Origin: Sabellastarte sp. h YS-2021
Taxonomy: Eukaryota; Annelida; Polychaeta; Sabellida; Sabellidae
Length of the DNA stretch: 64,000 bases
Reading direction: 5' to 3'
Assembly: GCA_964017235.1 (NCBI GenBank)
Contig: OZ024936.1
Coordinates: forward strand, 49,279,028-49,343,027
In this document: positions 43,920 to 55,764 of the stretch, one piece after another
Position numbering within the stretch: position 1 is the first letter of the stretch
How the letters are laid out: each line of letters starts with the position of its first letter
Translations under genes and position numbers: made by a program
The notes under the pieces: model-generated
Seen by the model: the letters and a program-made list of their open reading frames with translations, nothing else
The model's database searches: none
Told to the model about the DNA's origin: nothing

Positions 43920-44028
43920 ACAGGTGCTCTCAGCAATGCCACTTGAAGGATTCAAACCCACACAGAGTTAACAGCCTGTAATTAGATGCTAATATTGCTA
44001 ACCACTAGGTCAGTGAGGACCTTACTTT
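43920..44028 (-). repeat. tRNA-like SINE head
   Basis: Minus strand TGACCTAGTGGTTAGCAATA (A box) and GTGGGTTTGAATCC (B box). Confidence 0.6.
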
Positions 44029-44349
44029 GGCTTGAATACAAAAACATGTAAAACAATATGGTCCTTCCAGATTGTAGGGTGAAGGTTTCTGCTCCCTCTG
44101 GCACTGGTACTTGTTTCCCTTTGATTCTTATAGGAAAAATGCTCTGACTCCTATTATTGACTACAGTCACTGGCCATGATTGCAATCACTTCATAATTGT
44201 GTACATTTAAGATTCTGCGGAGTTTGCTAAGTTAGCAAATGCCTCAAAATGGCACAAAGATAAAATAAACATCTTTAGCCAATAAAGATCACTGAATTTT
44301 AAAGGTGCTGATTCCAAGTGGAAACTACATTATGTATAGGTAAATGCCC

Positions 44350-44445
44350 AGGTAAGTGTCCAATATTTGAAAATAATGGATTGTTTAAGAGGTCCCAAGG
44401 GATCAAGTCAACAGTCCATTATTTCAAATATTTGGACACTTACAA
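44350..44445. mobile_element. Compact hairpin MITE
   Basis: GTAAGTGTCCAATATTTGAA AATAATGGA is inverted as TCCATTATTTCAAATATTTGGACACTTAC around a 30-bp loop. A half copy (ATATTGGACACTTTT) is at about 44660. Confidence 0.8.
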
Positions 44446-44449
44446 GGCT

Positions 44450-46145
44450 ATTAGCCTATTAAAATTTACACTCTTCCCTTAATTTGTAATTTTTATGATG
44501 TTGTTTAACATTCTTAATTTTCATTTCTTGTAATTCTGCTTTGTAATTTTGATTTTTCATTTTTATGGTCACTTTAGTAGAAATAAAGGTATAAAAGTTT
44601 CACTTGGAATGTGTTTTAAAAGGGTTTACATACATGGAACAACTATCCATTAATAAAAAATATTGGACACTTTTAATAAAAGAAAAATGATCAGGTGTAA
44701 TTTAACACCCCTAAAAAGCACTCTACAGGTTATCCAATAGGTACTGGTATATATGATACATTTGTGTCAATGCGTATTTTCAACAAAAGAAATGAAATAT
44801 AAATTGCACAAAATAAGTGTACTTGTTTAATTAATGTTTAGTATGTCAGGCCTTATTTAACTAATAATAAAAAGTTTCTGCAATAAGTATATAACTACTT
44901 ATGACACCTAATACACTGCCCTGGAGTTTTAATTACAGAAAATACAGCAGTTATTAAGAAAAAGCCGTATAAATGTAATTGATTATCCCAGGAGAGATTG
45001 CAGATTAGATACCCCATGCATTAGCTCCTGGGTAGGCATAAAAACAGACTCACAGGAAGGCTTAACTAGACGCTCTTTTGTGACAAGGTGGTGAAAAGAG
45101 GACAAGAGATTTGTCTGGGAAGCAAGGACATGGAATGGATGGCTGGCATAGTGTAGCCTTCTCTAAGGCTTATTTATTAATTTGATAATTTTAACTACCA
45201 TATTGTAACCTGTGATACGTGACTAGGTAATTAATCTATTTATTTGCAGAGACCAATGAGTCAGGTCATTTAACAAGCAGATACAACTGTTTTTCCTGCT
45301 TTTCATGCATAAAAAACTGGCAACAAGGAAAAACAAATATCTATTTATTTTCTAACATTACTTGTGTATTTTTTTCTCTCATTGTTATTGTACTACTAAT
45401 GTGTGGATTGTTTTATTTATTGTTACTGTCCTGTTTGAAAAAAATAAATTTTAAAAAGCAGACAACGGCTAGTTGATTGATTGATTGATTGATTGAGTTA
45501 GCCAATTACATGTACGTGTATTAGTTATAGGCTGTTTTTAATACACAACACATAATATGGTTTTATTTGTTGAGGAAAGTAGTGGACATGAATTAGACTT
45601 GATTCTGTACTCTCTATGATCATACTGAAGTCTTCTTTTTACTTTTCACACCTTTTCAAAGCCCAAAGGCAAAGAGGTCAAAGGTCATCTGAAATCACCA
45701 ATTCCTCTGCCAAATCAGTGATGCTAAAGTAAACATGCGAAAATATATGACTAACAAGTAACTCACAATTAATATATACACATATGAAAGTACTATCACT
45801 GCTTTGAATACAAGGGTTTATATACAAGATTTATAAATATCATCTATAAACAGATGAAAAGTGAATTTATAGGATTTTTGTCCCAACAACAAATTTCCCT
45901 TTTAAAAGCTTACCCATTTCCAGGCTAGATGTATATTTCTTAGCATGTAACTTGTGATTAGTGATCCATGATTCTTAAACTCATTTTTAAAGTCAAATCT
46001 CAAAAAAGAAAAAGTGTGTCAAAAGAAATTTTTAAGTAAACACTTTTCAGTTATTTCTTTCACTCATGAAACAAAAAAGAATTAGTTAATTATAGGCCAT
46101 CACTATTTACAAATGTTATTCTGATATACAATAAATAAAAAAGGG
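44450..46145. other. AT-rich DNA
   Basis: No gene recognised; a (GATT)n microsatellite at 45472-45496. Confidence 0.45.
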
Positions 46146-46149
46146 GAAC

Positions 46150-46335
46150 TTTGCCTGAGAAAACCTTGACTTGGATGAAATTCTTTTGAAATTTGTGATT
46201 TGTTTTTACTACAAATACCCTTGATCTCCCCCTGGGCAAAATTGGCACTACTTTTGATTAGTTTGTCTTAGTATCAAATGGTGCACCCCCAGCGGCAAAT
46301 TTCACTTCCTGTGTCTAATTTTACATTGCTTGCTG
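46150..46335. repeat. CAGTATG element, copy 7 (decayed)
   Basis: AAACCTTGACTTGGATGAAA, GATCTCCCCCTGGGCAAAAT and AATGGTGCACCCCCAGCGGC follow the family order, reversed. Confidence 0.5.
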
Positions 46336-46941
46336 TATATCTGAATGTGACAGTCAATTATCAATTACAATTTTTTGCTCTTCAAATGACAACAAAAATG
46401 CTTGACATTTTGTGTTTTTAAACACTGTTTGTGTGGGTGATTAGTGGAGTATAATTAAACTAAAAAATCTGGCAAAGTGTGTTTGTAGATCAGCAGTCAT
46501 GATCAGGTGGATTGTGGATAGGCGATAGGCATCTGAAACCCATTATTAATTAAAAATTACATTCAGAAAACATGAAATTTGCCCTCTTAGTTAGTATGCT
46601 TATTATATGTACAACAAGCGAGTGTAAGCACTGATTTGGGTCTACTGTTGACACTCAATGATATTTCAGCTGACATGCATTTAAAATGCATTCAAACACA
46701 TTTTAACTTGAACTTATTTATTTATGTATTATAGAGACATACTTCTAATTATGAAGAAAATGGTGACAAGCCAATGGAATACCCAGGCCTAATGGGCTTA
46801 TTGGTCTCTACATACCAAATATGTACCGTTTCATTGATTTTTACCTTGATATCTGGAATTACTTCTTTAGTAGAAGTTTCTCCTGGTACTTTGGGATTCC
46901 ACAAGGTTCAACTATAGCTTTGATTGACTTTGATTGCTGTA

Positions 46942-47166
46942 GAGTAAGAAATCTAAAATTCGCCAGGAATCTAAAATTCGCCACCTCTAAAACCTTAGTT
47001 AATTTTATGAAGAAAATGATGTTTTTGTCTAAAAATTGGTATTTTTCAGTTCAAAAAGCCTTAATTTACTATACTGTCAACAAATCTCACCACCATTCAT
47101 TTATTTTATTAGTATTTGCACATGTGGCGAATTTCAGATATGTGGCGAATTTTAGATTTCTTACTC
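46942..47166 (+). mobile_element. TA-MITE (family GAGTAAG), copy 10
   Basis: 225 bp, TA-flanked, consensus-like. Confidence 0.95.
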
Positions 47167-47656
47167 TACCTATTTCCAGTCTATTTACAAAAGTGTGCAG
47201 TCTTTTCAGCTGTAACATTTGAAACATTTTAGTGCACTTTTCTTGTTCCACAAAATCGTGTGTATACCCAAAAACAAATCTATTTTAAGAGTCTATAGCT
47301 CCTGTTTATATTTTTGCACAAAAACATGCATAAGCCTGATATTAAAACTTTAAACCGGAAAGTGGCATGGAACGGATTATGGTTCATGAAGGATAAAATG
47401 GTAGGCTGCATAGTGACCATGGGTACGTCTTTTACGCAGTTCCTAAATAGTAAATATATAATGCTAAATAAACTATCAATCGGCCCTATCATTAAACCAC
47501 TCACCCCTATGGACCTTCGTGGTTAATGCAGCCAATAGTTTAAAACCATCATAAAGCACTCACATTTGTCATTATTTTACTTATATTTTATACTGTAATT
47601 AACTGTAAAATGACAACAATAGGCATGGACTAATAATAAGATCAGTGAAGATCAGA

Positions 47657-47857
47657 GGCCATATTCTACAACAATACTTAGATAATTTCTAACTTAGATT
47701 TCAAGTATTTGTTAGATTTCAAGTGAGAAATTAGGAAACTGACCATTCCTAACTATTGTTTCGTGAATACAAAGTCCAATAAAAACTCCAGTGAAAATCC
47801 TTCCCTTACTTAGATCTAAGGTCACCTTGTCTAAGTATTGTTGTAAAATACAGCCCC
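47657..47857. mobile_element. hAT-type MITE with 8-bp target duplication
   Basis: TIRs GGCCATATTCTACAACAATA and (reverse complement) GGGGCTGTATTTTACAACAATA. Flanked by AGATCAGA (47649-47656) and AGATCAAA (47858-47865). 201 bp. Confidence 0.75.
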
Positions 47858-48039
47858 AGATCAAATTTGATAAAAAGAAAGGCCAACCTTAGATGAGATT
47901 TAGATTAGATTTTTGGATCAGCACAGGTTTACTATTCATAAAATATTTGATCCATTTTTTGTAGTTACTAAAGTAATTAACAGAATATACAATATTTAGA
48001 TAAAGCATTATGCATATAGTTAATTTCTATCATTAATTA

Positions 48040-48265
48040 AAACACGCTTGTGATGTCATTCTATTGTTAAAAGTGTGCATTATTTTGTATATAATGCACA
48101 CTTTTTGTTCTAATTTACAGACATCTAAAACAGTCAAATGTTTCTTTTTTACTTGAATCATATGTGTGCCTCACTGGAAAAATAATGCACACCTTTACTG
48201 AACCCCTTTAGGGTCTCGTAAAGTGGGCATTATTTTTCATACTTTACCTATTACGTAAAGATGCA
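48040..48265. repeat. Direct repeat, left copy, beside the hAT relic
   Basis: TTGTGATGTCATTCTATTGT then TAAAAGTGTGCATTAT, and later GGGTCTCGTAAAGTGGGCAT, shared with 49935-50525. Contains a perfect 15-bp hairpin (AAAAGTGTGCATTAT / ATAATGCACACTTTT). Confidence 0.85.
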
Positions 48266-48529
48266 ATTGCTTGGTATTGAAATAATAATTTTAAATATTT
48301 TCAGTAACACAGCTACCAGGAAAACAAACCATTAAGTACACTTTGTTAGTTAAACTGGTCTATCAAGAAAACTGTACCTTTTTTAGAAACAATAAAGGGC
48401 TTCACAAACACCAGTCAAGTGGTACAGTCAAAATTTTAACATTTTGCTGAACAGCCAGATTTTACTTGTCCTTCAGAAAGGGTGATTTTACATGACAATG
48501 TTGGATTTAATTTTAAATCAAATAGGGCA

Positions 48530-49530
48530 AATTATTCAGAAGGGTCTATCTGGTCTAAAAACCTTCCCTGCCACACTAAATAGTCTTTCTACTGGAGCTG
48601 ATGAGGCAGCTAGGCACAAAAACTTCCTGGCTAATTTGGCAATGCGCGGCAAATCCTTCTCATATTGTCTCCAGGTTTCCAATGGATTTGAGTCTGGATC
48701 TTGTATAGACTATAGACCGCTCCAGATACTTCTTTACTTCAGATAGGGCTGGGGTTGGTGTGGTATTTTGTTTTGGTTGTGCCAATCTCTTAAAAGCAAA
48801 GCCTTCAGCCTTGCAATGCTTGGTTGGTGGTGGTTTCATCTCATCTGTTCTTTCTGGGTTGGGGGTTCCGTCCAACTCTACTGCTGATGTCAGTCTTTAG
48901 AGCAGGGCCTTCATTGATTCCTTCTCATCTTCTTCACACCACTCAAGCTTTAGTTGAGGATCCAATATAGAGGCACACTGAAAGTCTTTACATTTGAGGA
49001 AGGGACTTAGCCTTTTTGTACTGATTCCTTTAAACTACTGACCAAAGAGCAATTAAATTTAACACTGAGTGAATCAATTTCATTGAGTAGATTTTTTACT
49101 ACAGGGATCACCAGGCTGGCAGAAACTGTTTTCTCATTTTGAACAGACAGCGTGGCTTGCTCAAAAGGTGTCAAAATTTCTACCAGTTCATTCAGGTACA
49201 TGCGGTCATGGGATGTCAGTTAAGGGACGTCTAGTTGTTTCAGTTTTTCTGTGGAAATGGACAGCAGTGACTTAATCATGGTAAGCTGACTATTCCATCA
49301 TGTACTGGTTGCTGCCTGGACACGATTTTCTCCTGCTAATAAATCAGATGCTGTGGTAGAACATCTTATGTGAGACACAATGTTTGAGGCCTTGGATATG
49401 ACTTTATTCAAGACACCAGCACTTTTCAGCCCATCTTTTACAACCAGGTGGAGATTGTGACACATGCAGGACTCGCGGTTAAAGGGGATGTACTCGTACA
49501 ACAATTGAACTAACAATACTACACTCTATA
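48530..49530 (-). pseudogene. hAT-superfamily transposase relic
   Basis: Minus strand, in order: CHNLHLVVKDGLKSAGVLNK and IVSHIRCSTTASDLLAGENR; TSHDRMYLNELVEILTPFEQ; CASILDPQLKLEWCEEDEKE; and the C-terminal dimerisation block WRQYEKDLPRIAKLARKFLC LAASSAPVERLFSVAGKVF. This is the layout of hAT/ZBED transposases from the RNase-H-like domain to hATC. At least three stops or frameshifts split it, and the BED finger and N-terminus are absent. Composition is GC-richer than its surroundings. Clearly inactive. Confidence 0.9.
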
Positions 49531-49934
49531 CAACATAATCAGGGCAGTCAGGAGGGAAACTTGTTACAGTATAGTTGGGATACAGGTGCATTATAGGTAA
49601 ATAGGAAAGTATAACTTTCACTGCAAGAATTAAAATGGGCGATATATTAGCTCCTTATTTTAGATGACTTGATTTCTATAATAAATCAGTGGGCTGTGGC
49701 TTCAATTAAAGGTGATTCTACGGGTTGTGAGTACCACCTAACATGATTGCACTGATAACTATTCGAGACAAATTTACACTGTTAATCATTTGAGAAAAAT
49801 TTACAGACTGACTGTGCTGAGATGTTGATGTCCTACTGATGATGGTAATTATTACTAATTGTAGCTGCTACTTTATATCACCTTCTGCAGGTGACAAGAC
49901 CAAGTGATTATGTGACATGTATCTTTCTACTGCA

Positions 49935-50525
49935 ATTAAAGCACACTTGTGATGTCATTCTATTGTTAAAAGTGTGCATTATTTTTAGGTAATGTACACT
50001 TTGTGTTCTAATTTGCAGACACCTGAAACAATCAAATGGTGCCCATTATCTAGTCCAAAAAATTGTACATTTAAAAAAAAAAACCATTTCTTTTCATCGA
50101 TAGGATTACATAAAAATTCTAGTAAATCAGTTGAATTATCCAGTTCATTTGCTCAAAAAGTGTTCTGTGTTATAAACACTTCTGAGTTATAAACAGATTA
50201 TTAGAGTTAATTTTATTCCTGCAATCCGTTTAGAGTAACAATTCTACCGAACAGAAGAACTACACCAGATACCAATATAAACACATGGGCAATATACAAA
50301 GGCCAATATATAAATAACTACGAATCAAGTATATTGTGATTTAGGTTAATTGATTGTCAAGAGTTTTTGAAACAATTCCATAAAAGTGGAATTATTTCAG
50401 GGAGTTGTATCGAAAAGTTTGTGAGCTTTAAGTTCGGTAAAGCCTTCGGGGTCTCGTAAAGTGTGCATTAATATTTTCCCCAGTAAGGCATAATTTTTCA
50501 TACTTTACCTATGACATAAAGTCTT
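49935..50525. repeat. Direct repeat, right copy, with an extra 400 bp inside
   Basis: First 105 bp about 90 percent like 48040-48144. Then 400 bp of unrelated DNA, then GGGGTCTCGTAAAGTGTGCA and CATACTTTACCTATGACATA. Confidence 0.8.
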
Positions 50526-50534
50526 GTACCTTGT

Positions 50535-50990
50535 GAAAAATGTAAAATTCACCATTCACCACAGTATGTGATAGAGTAAGAAATCTAAAATTCGCCAGGA
50601 ATCTAAAATGCGCCACCTCTAAAACCTTAGTTAATTTTATGAAGAAAATGATGTTTTTGTCTCACAATTGGTATTTTTCAGTTCAAAAAGCCTTAATTTA
50701 CTATACGTCAACAAATCTCACCACAATTCATTTATTTTATTAGTATTTTCACATGTTGCGAATTTCAGATATGTGGCGAATTTTAGATTTCTTACTCTAT
50801 TTAGCACAGTATGACTGAAACTCACCACTAAAAGACACCCTTTAAAAGTAAGACAAAACAATTCAAATTTTGTGCCAATTCTGCATCAGGAGAAATCGGT
50901 ATTTGTAAAGAAATTCCGACAATCAGGAAAATAGAAGGCGGTTCCCTAATTGACAAAGTATTACACATTTATTGTGGTAAATTTCACATT
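50535..50990. repeat. CAGTATG element, copy 8, interrupted by MITE copy 11
   Basis: CACCACAGTATGTGA stops at the MITE and continues TTTAGCACAGTATGACTGAA, AGTAAGACAAAACAATTCAA, CTGCATCAGGAGAAATCGGT after it. Confidence 0.8.
50574..50797 (+). mobile_element. TA-MITE (family GAGTAAG), copy 11
   Basis: TA-flanked, 224 bp, inserted in the CAGTATG element, hence younger than it. Confidence 0.95.
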
Positions 50991-51982
50991 TTAAACTCTA
51001 CAACTTTGATCTGTTTGACCATCTGAAGGCCTTTTGTTTTCTGTGGTTGTCATCACACAAACAAACCAAGGAGTTCTGTTCATGTCACAGATATTGTGCA
51101 ATGAGGTTTTATATCATAGTAATTCTAAATCTAATTCTTATCGTACTTTTATTATAATATTTCCTTTTCAAAATGTTGACAGAGGAAGGGTGAAAGACTG
51201 TGAATCATATTTCACCAATAAGAAATTATTTTCCTTTTCCAAATTTCAATGGACAATAATCTATAATATATAAAAAGAAATGGTGAGAAATAATGTAAAA
51301 GTTTAGATTTTAAACATTGCAAGTTTTAGTAATAATTTGTATTTGTTTAAACTGACGCCTTGTCCAAATGCTATGTAATGACTTGATGAAAGAGACTTGA
51401 GAAACCAATCCCTAGGTGACAAGTTAAGGAATATATAAAGTAAAGGATGTCTGTTTACATGAGCATGGGCGATAAAGTGAGCAAGGGTGCTTTGGCAGAT
51501 GAATTTGCGACACATATATTCAAGTGAGACCATATGGTAAAGCAAGCATACTTGCAGAGTTTTCAAATTCCGGAATGGACCAGTATGCCACACTGCTGCG
51601 AGATATCATAAAGCATTTCAGAATTAATTTGTACAAATTAATACAATCATATTTTTACAGTGCATATTCTCTAACTTACACACTCTAAGACAAAGAACCA
51701 TACTCTTAGTACAAAATTTATTTAGGCACTGGATGTGCATGGATTGCAAGCCAAAGACACCAGAAAACCAAGAATCAGTGGAAGAGTCTTGCAAAACAAG
51801 TAGTTTTAGCCCTGCTTTGCAAAAATGTCAGAAAAGAAGCACTATAGGCATTACTGGGCAGTGTACTCTAGGGACTAAGATTATCACAGCAAAGTTATAG
51901 CAAAAATTCACAATTGGCCATAAAGGCAACTATGGTTCAGGAGAGAGACTGTTGTCTTGTTACACAATATGCTAGTGAAATA
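50991..51982. other. AT-rich DNA
   Basis: The stretch 51303-51600 is somewhat GC-richer but has no exon-like signal that I trust. Confidence 0.4.
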
Positions 51983-52207
51983 GAGTAAGAAATCTAAAAT
52001 TCGCCAGGAATCTAAAATTCGCCACCTCTAAAACCTTAGTTAATTTTATGAAGAAAATGATGTTTTTGTCTAAAAATTGGTATTTTTCAGTTCAAAAAGC
52101 CTTAATTTACTATACAGTCAACAAATCTCACCACAATTCATTTATTTTATTAGTATTTTCACCTGTGGCGAATTTCAGATATGTGGCGAATTTTAGATTT
52201 CTTACTC
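51983..52207 (+). mobile_element. TA-MITE (family GAGTAAG), copy 12
   Basis: 225 bp, TA-flanked, consensus-like. Confidence 0.95.
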
Positions 52208-52830
52208 TACACCAGTTGACAAGTATTTCTTGGCACTCTTTTCACATTTCAAATTAATGTCTGACCTTCTCACTTTAGAACATAGAACATATGAATTGTC
52301 CATGTTATATTTTGCAAAAAAAATATGGTAGTGAAATCATTCAATACCAATGGACACTTGGCTTTTAATAATTGAAGTATTTGTGAAGTGCCAAATTGAC
52401 GACAACATCCCCTCAGACACTGATATAAACAAGAAAACTCAGACAGTGCATACTTCCACAAAAGCATGAATAGTTTACATCAGAACCTTATCTCTCTTTT
52501 CAAAAGCAAAATGGCTTAATAATAAGAAAATTAAGTCAATGGGAAAATCCAAGTCTTTGATTCTTTTTATCCAGGTTGTGATCCAGGCCACTCTCAAAAT
52601 TTAATGGGATCTAAGTTGGGCCAAGAACCATGTTTTCACTTATTTTTTTGAAGATCCAATCAGTAGTATTTGTGTAATCCTGCTAATAAACAAACAAAAA
52701 GGCAGCCAAAAAGTTAGTCATGAATTTAATACCTCCTTAATGGAGGTAAAAAGGGAATTATTTGACTGACTGATTAGATATAAACATTGGATGTGGCATA
52801 TCAAAGTAGATAGTTCAGGGGATGGATTAG

Positions 52831-53050
52831 ATTTTTTTTTTTTTTTTACATCACGTTCAACAGCCAGGGTCACATTGTGATGGGTAGTTTACTGGTGGAG
52901 GAATCAGTGCATACTAGTTGGTCAAGATTCTGCACTGTAAACCACCAGGCATTGGCAAGTAACTACCAAGTTTTCAACATGCAATACCCAGGCAGAGATT
53001 CGAACCAGCGACCTCAGAGGTTGAAGGCGAGCACTCTAATTGCTACACCA
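52831..53050 (-). repeat. tRNA-derived SINE, family 1, head cut off
   Basis: Same as 1050-1275; the tRNA-like head ends abruptly at TGGTGTAGCAATTAGAG, joined directly to a MITE fragment. Confidence 0.85.
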
Positions 53051-53051
53051 G

Positions 53052-53169
53052 GCTTTTTGAACTGAAAAATACCAATTTTTAGACAAAAAAATCATTTTCT
53101 TCATAAAATTAACTAAGGTTTTAGAGGTGGCGAATTTTAGATTCCTGGCGAATTTTAGATTTCTTACTC
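53052..53169 (-). mobile_element. TA-MITE (family GAGTAAG), copy 13, half only
   Basis: Only the half next to one TIR remains (GGCTTTTTGAACTGAAAAAT to TTTCTTACTC, then TA). Confidence 0.9.
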
Positions 53170-53859
53170 TATATATGTTAAACCTACATAGCAGACATAA
53201 ATATATTTTGTTTATACACATATTATGAAGCTACAAAGTTTATGAAAATAATTGGCAATAAAAATATTTACTGCGGAGTTTACTTGCTATAATTAATTTT
53301 TAGATGCTTTGGATTGTAAATTTCAAAATTATTGCTCATCAAAATGTAACTTTATACAATGTAATAGAACATGGAGTCCTCAGGTTAGTTGAAGCATAAA
53401 CACATGAAAATACAATGTGTTAAGCAGCACTTGTCCGTAAAATCATTTTTCAATTACATTTGAACCAAACCACCAATTTCCAATAATATAAATATTAATG
53501 CAAGTGAAAATTCAGAATATTTAACTAAAATTAGTAAACCCATTGAAAATTGGATGCATGAAAAGACTACTAACATAAAAATATCACAGATTACCATACA
53601 GTAGATTCCGTAGAAATAAAATCAATTAATGCTAAACTTTAGTGTTGTTTTGAGATTTTAAAATCAGAAAAAAACTCCATAAAATTGGAAGTTAATCATC
53701 TAATGCTGTGGATGATGGAGGTACCAAATTATACAGAATCTATTGTATATTGAATTTTCTAAATTTTCTTTTACATGTAATCTGTAACTACTATGATGAA
53801 AAACATGAGCATAAGTAAAATATAAAACAGACCATTCATGTATAATCTCTCAAACTTAC
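53170..53859. other. AT-rich DNA
   Basis: Nothing recognised. It lies just downstream of candidate exon D, so it would be intron. Confidence 0.45.
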
Positions 53860-53937
53860 TTTTTCAAAAGTAACTGGCTTCATGAACATGTCAGCTGGTT
53901 TAAATTCCCCAAATGTGATCTCCTTTTTGGCCCACAT
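53860..53937 (-). CDS. Candidate alternative first exon D (26 codons, phase 0)
   Basis: ATG at 53937 (A at -3), MWAKKEITFGEFKPADMFMK then PVTFEK, followed by a perfect donor AAA|GTAAGT at phase 0. The short peptide has a convincing mixed composition in very AT-rich flanks. It could feed candidate exon C at its 40058 acceptor (phase 0) or DYRK exon 2 directly. With only 26 codons, chance is not excluded. Confidence 0.45.
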
Positions 53938-55169
53938 TTTTGTTGTTTTTTTTTCTTTGTTGTGTTTTTTGTCGAAAAATAACTAGAATTCCATGAAATT
54001 ATAAGATAAAAGACTTTCTCATTTGTCCATTTCTGTTCTTATGTCACATACAACTGTTGTATCACATCCTTTTTCATGACTAATTTTATAAAGTGATTTG
54101 CTTTTTCAACTAAAATATGTATTAGTCTGTTTATTATTCACAAAATTCCTCACAACAATAAAACCTGTGTGGTTAATCTACAGGTTAATAAAATATTTTT
54201 AAAAGTATTCCTTTTTTGTCAATTTCAAAGTTTTAATCACCATTGGTTAAACTGAGCCACTCAATTGTTCCAACAGCTTAATCCTTTGTTTCGGTTTTTT
54301 TTTCACATTTGATTCTCCCTTCTACTCATCATATGTACATTATTACCAATTAACACTTACTATAAATAGACACATTTGTCACTTAACATTCAATTTGTTA
54401 CTGATTAACACTTATTTACAGATGCTTCTGCAGAATAAGAAAATATAATATGAATCTCATTCAGTCACAACAATAACTGTGTATTAATGTCATCAAGCTT
54501 CATCAACATTAACAACTGTAAGTCACACATTATTGTGCAGTTTTTTATGATAACAATAACAACTTAATGTGTAATAGTAGCCACAGACGTCAGAATGTAA
54601 TATTTTAGCCAAAAATAAACGCTGAAAATAAATCAATAGTAGATATCAAATGTACACCTATGATCACCCATAAAAACAGACCAACTGTGTAACTATTACA
54701 GAAGCATACCTAACCTTAGTTAATAAATAAAATTATACAGGACCTAGATATTCTAAATCTTTAACCAGCTTTGCAAATGTTTGGGGCTGCATGGTTTTTG
54801 ACAATGAAATTGCACTAAGTGTTTTATCAATGCTCAATATATTTCAATTGTAAGCTGCAAAAAGGAAAAGATTAGGGGTATTTTTCTTGCTGAAGAAATC
54901 TATGGATAATCTATTATTATCCTGTTTGTTTTGATTATCTGGGAAAAAAACTCAATATTTTGTCAGTGTTACAGATACAATAAACTGTTAACAGCATTAT
55001 ATGTATTATTTCAGTACAATGAATAACAGTGTGTGACTGCTTTATATAAAGTAAAAATCTGTGATGCCATGTAATGTATGACAAGAGGACTTGAAGAGCA
55101 CAGACCCTCTGTCAAGACACAGCAAAAGTCTATGTGGTAATGTCACAGAAAGTTTTATAAATAATTCTG
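53938..55169. other. AT-rich DNA upstream of candidate exon D
   Basis: No gene or element recognised; poly-T and poly-A runs. Confidence 0.45.
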
Positions 55170-55171
55170 AG

Positions 55172-55446
55172 ACCTAGGCAGGTATTTACAAAGACTCTTA
55201 AACTAATGTTAAAATTCACTTATAAACTCATCTTTATGAGCTTATTCTTAAACTCTAACTTTTTACATTATAAAAAATTCTTAAACTCATCTTATAACTC
55301 ATGCACAAACTGATTTTCTGAGTTTATTCTTGAACTCAAAGAAATTGTATTTACAAAAAAAAATATCAGTGAGATTTTGCTCATACTTTCCCAAAAATCT
55401 GAGTTTAAGTATAAGTTTAAGAATTTTTTGTAAATATGAGCCCTGA
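55172..55446. mobile_element. MITE with GGGCTCATATTTACAAA-like ends
   Basis: Left GGCAGGTATTTACAAAGACT CTTAAACT; right, reversed, GGGCTCATATTTACAAAAAA TTCTTAAACT. Many TTCTTAAACTC words in both directions inside. Confidence 0.75.
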
Positions 55447-55764
55447 AATTTGCCATAATCGGTGAAATTTGAAATAATTTACCTCACCCCTTAAAATTAC
55501 GCGACGGACTAGATGAATGATACACCGGTGAGGGTGTTTTAATAGAATGACAGGTTTAACAATAGATAGTTTCAGAAGCCAGCTAAAGACTCACTAATGA
55601 CTCAGTGGCATACCCCCACCTTAGTTATACCCTGGCGGGCGCCTTTTAGATGTCAACCCATGTCTGTCCCTGGACTCTCCCTTCTTGGACTTGAGCACAT
55701 TAGAGGATTTGTATCAATTTTGCGCTCTATAAATCCTACTATTATTATTATTATTAACAGAGTA

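Noticed and set aside
43982-44185. Minus-strand frame SWPVTVVNNRSQSIFPIRIK with a protein-like look
   Set aside because: No convincing donor or acceptor, no recognisable domain, and it overlaps a SINE head on one side. It might be a retroelement scrap, but I cannot support it.
45060-45160. GC-richer stretch with KVVKRGQEICLGSKDMEWMA on the plus strand
   Set aside because: Short frame ended by stops, no splice sites that fit, no known motif.
46900-47222. Long open frame with a [17 protein letters not shown]-like peptide, repeated at several loci
   Set aside because: It is the 225-bp MITE read through in one frame. 225 is a multiple of three and young copies have no stop, but the peptide is only translated TIR and AT-rich interior.
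51303-51600. Minus-strand 96-codon frame
   Set aside because: No splice signals and unbalanced composition; likely chance or an old repeat.
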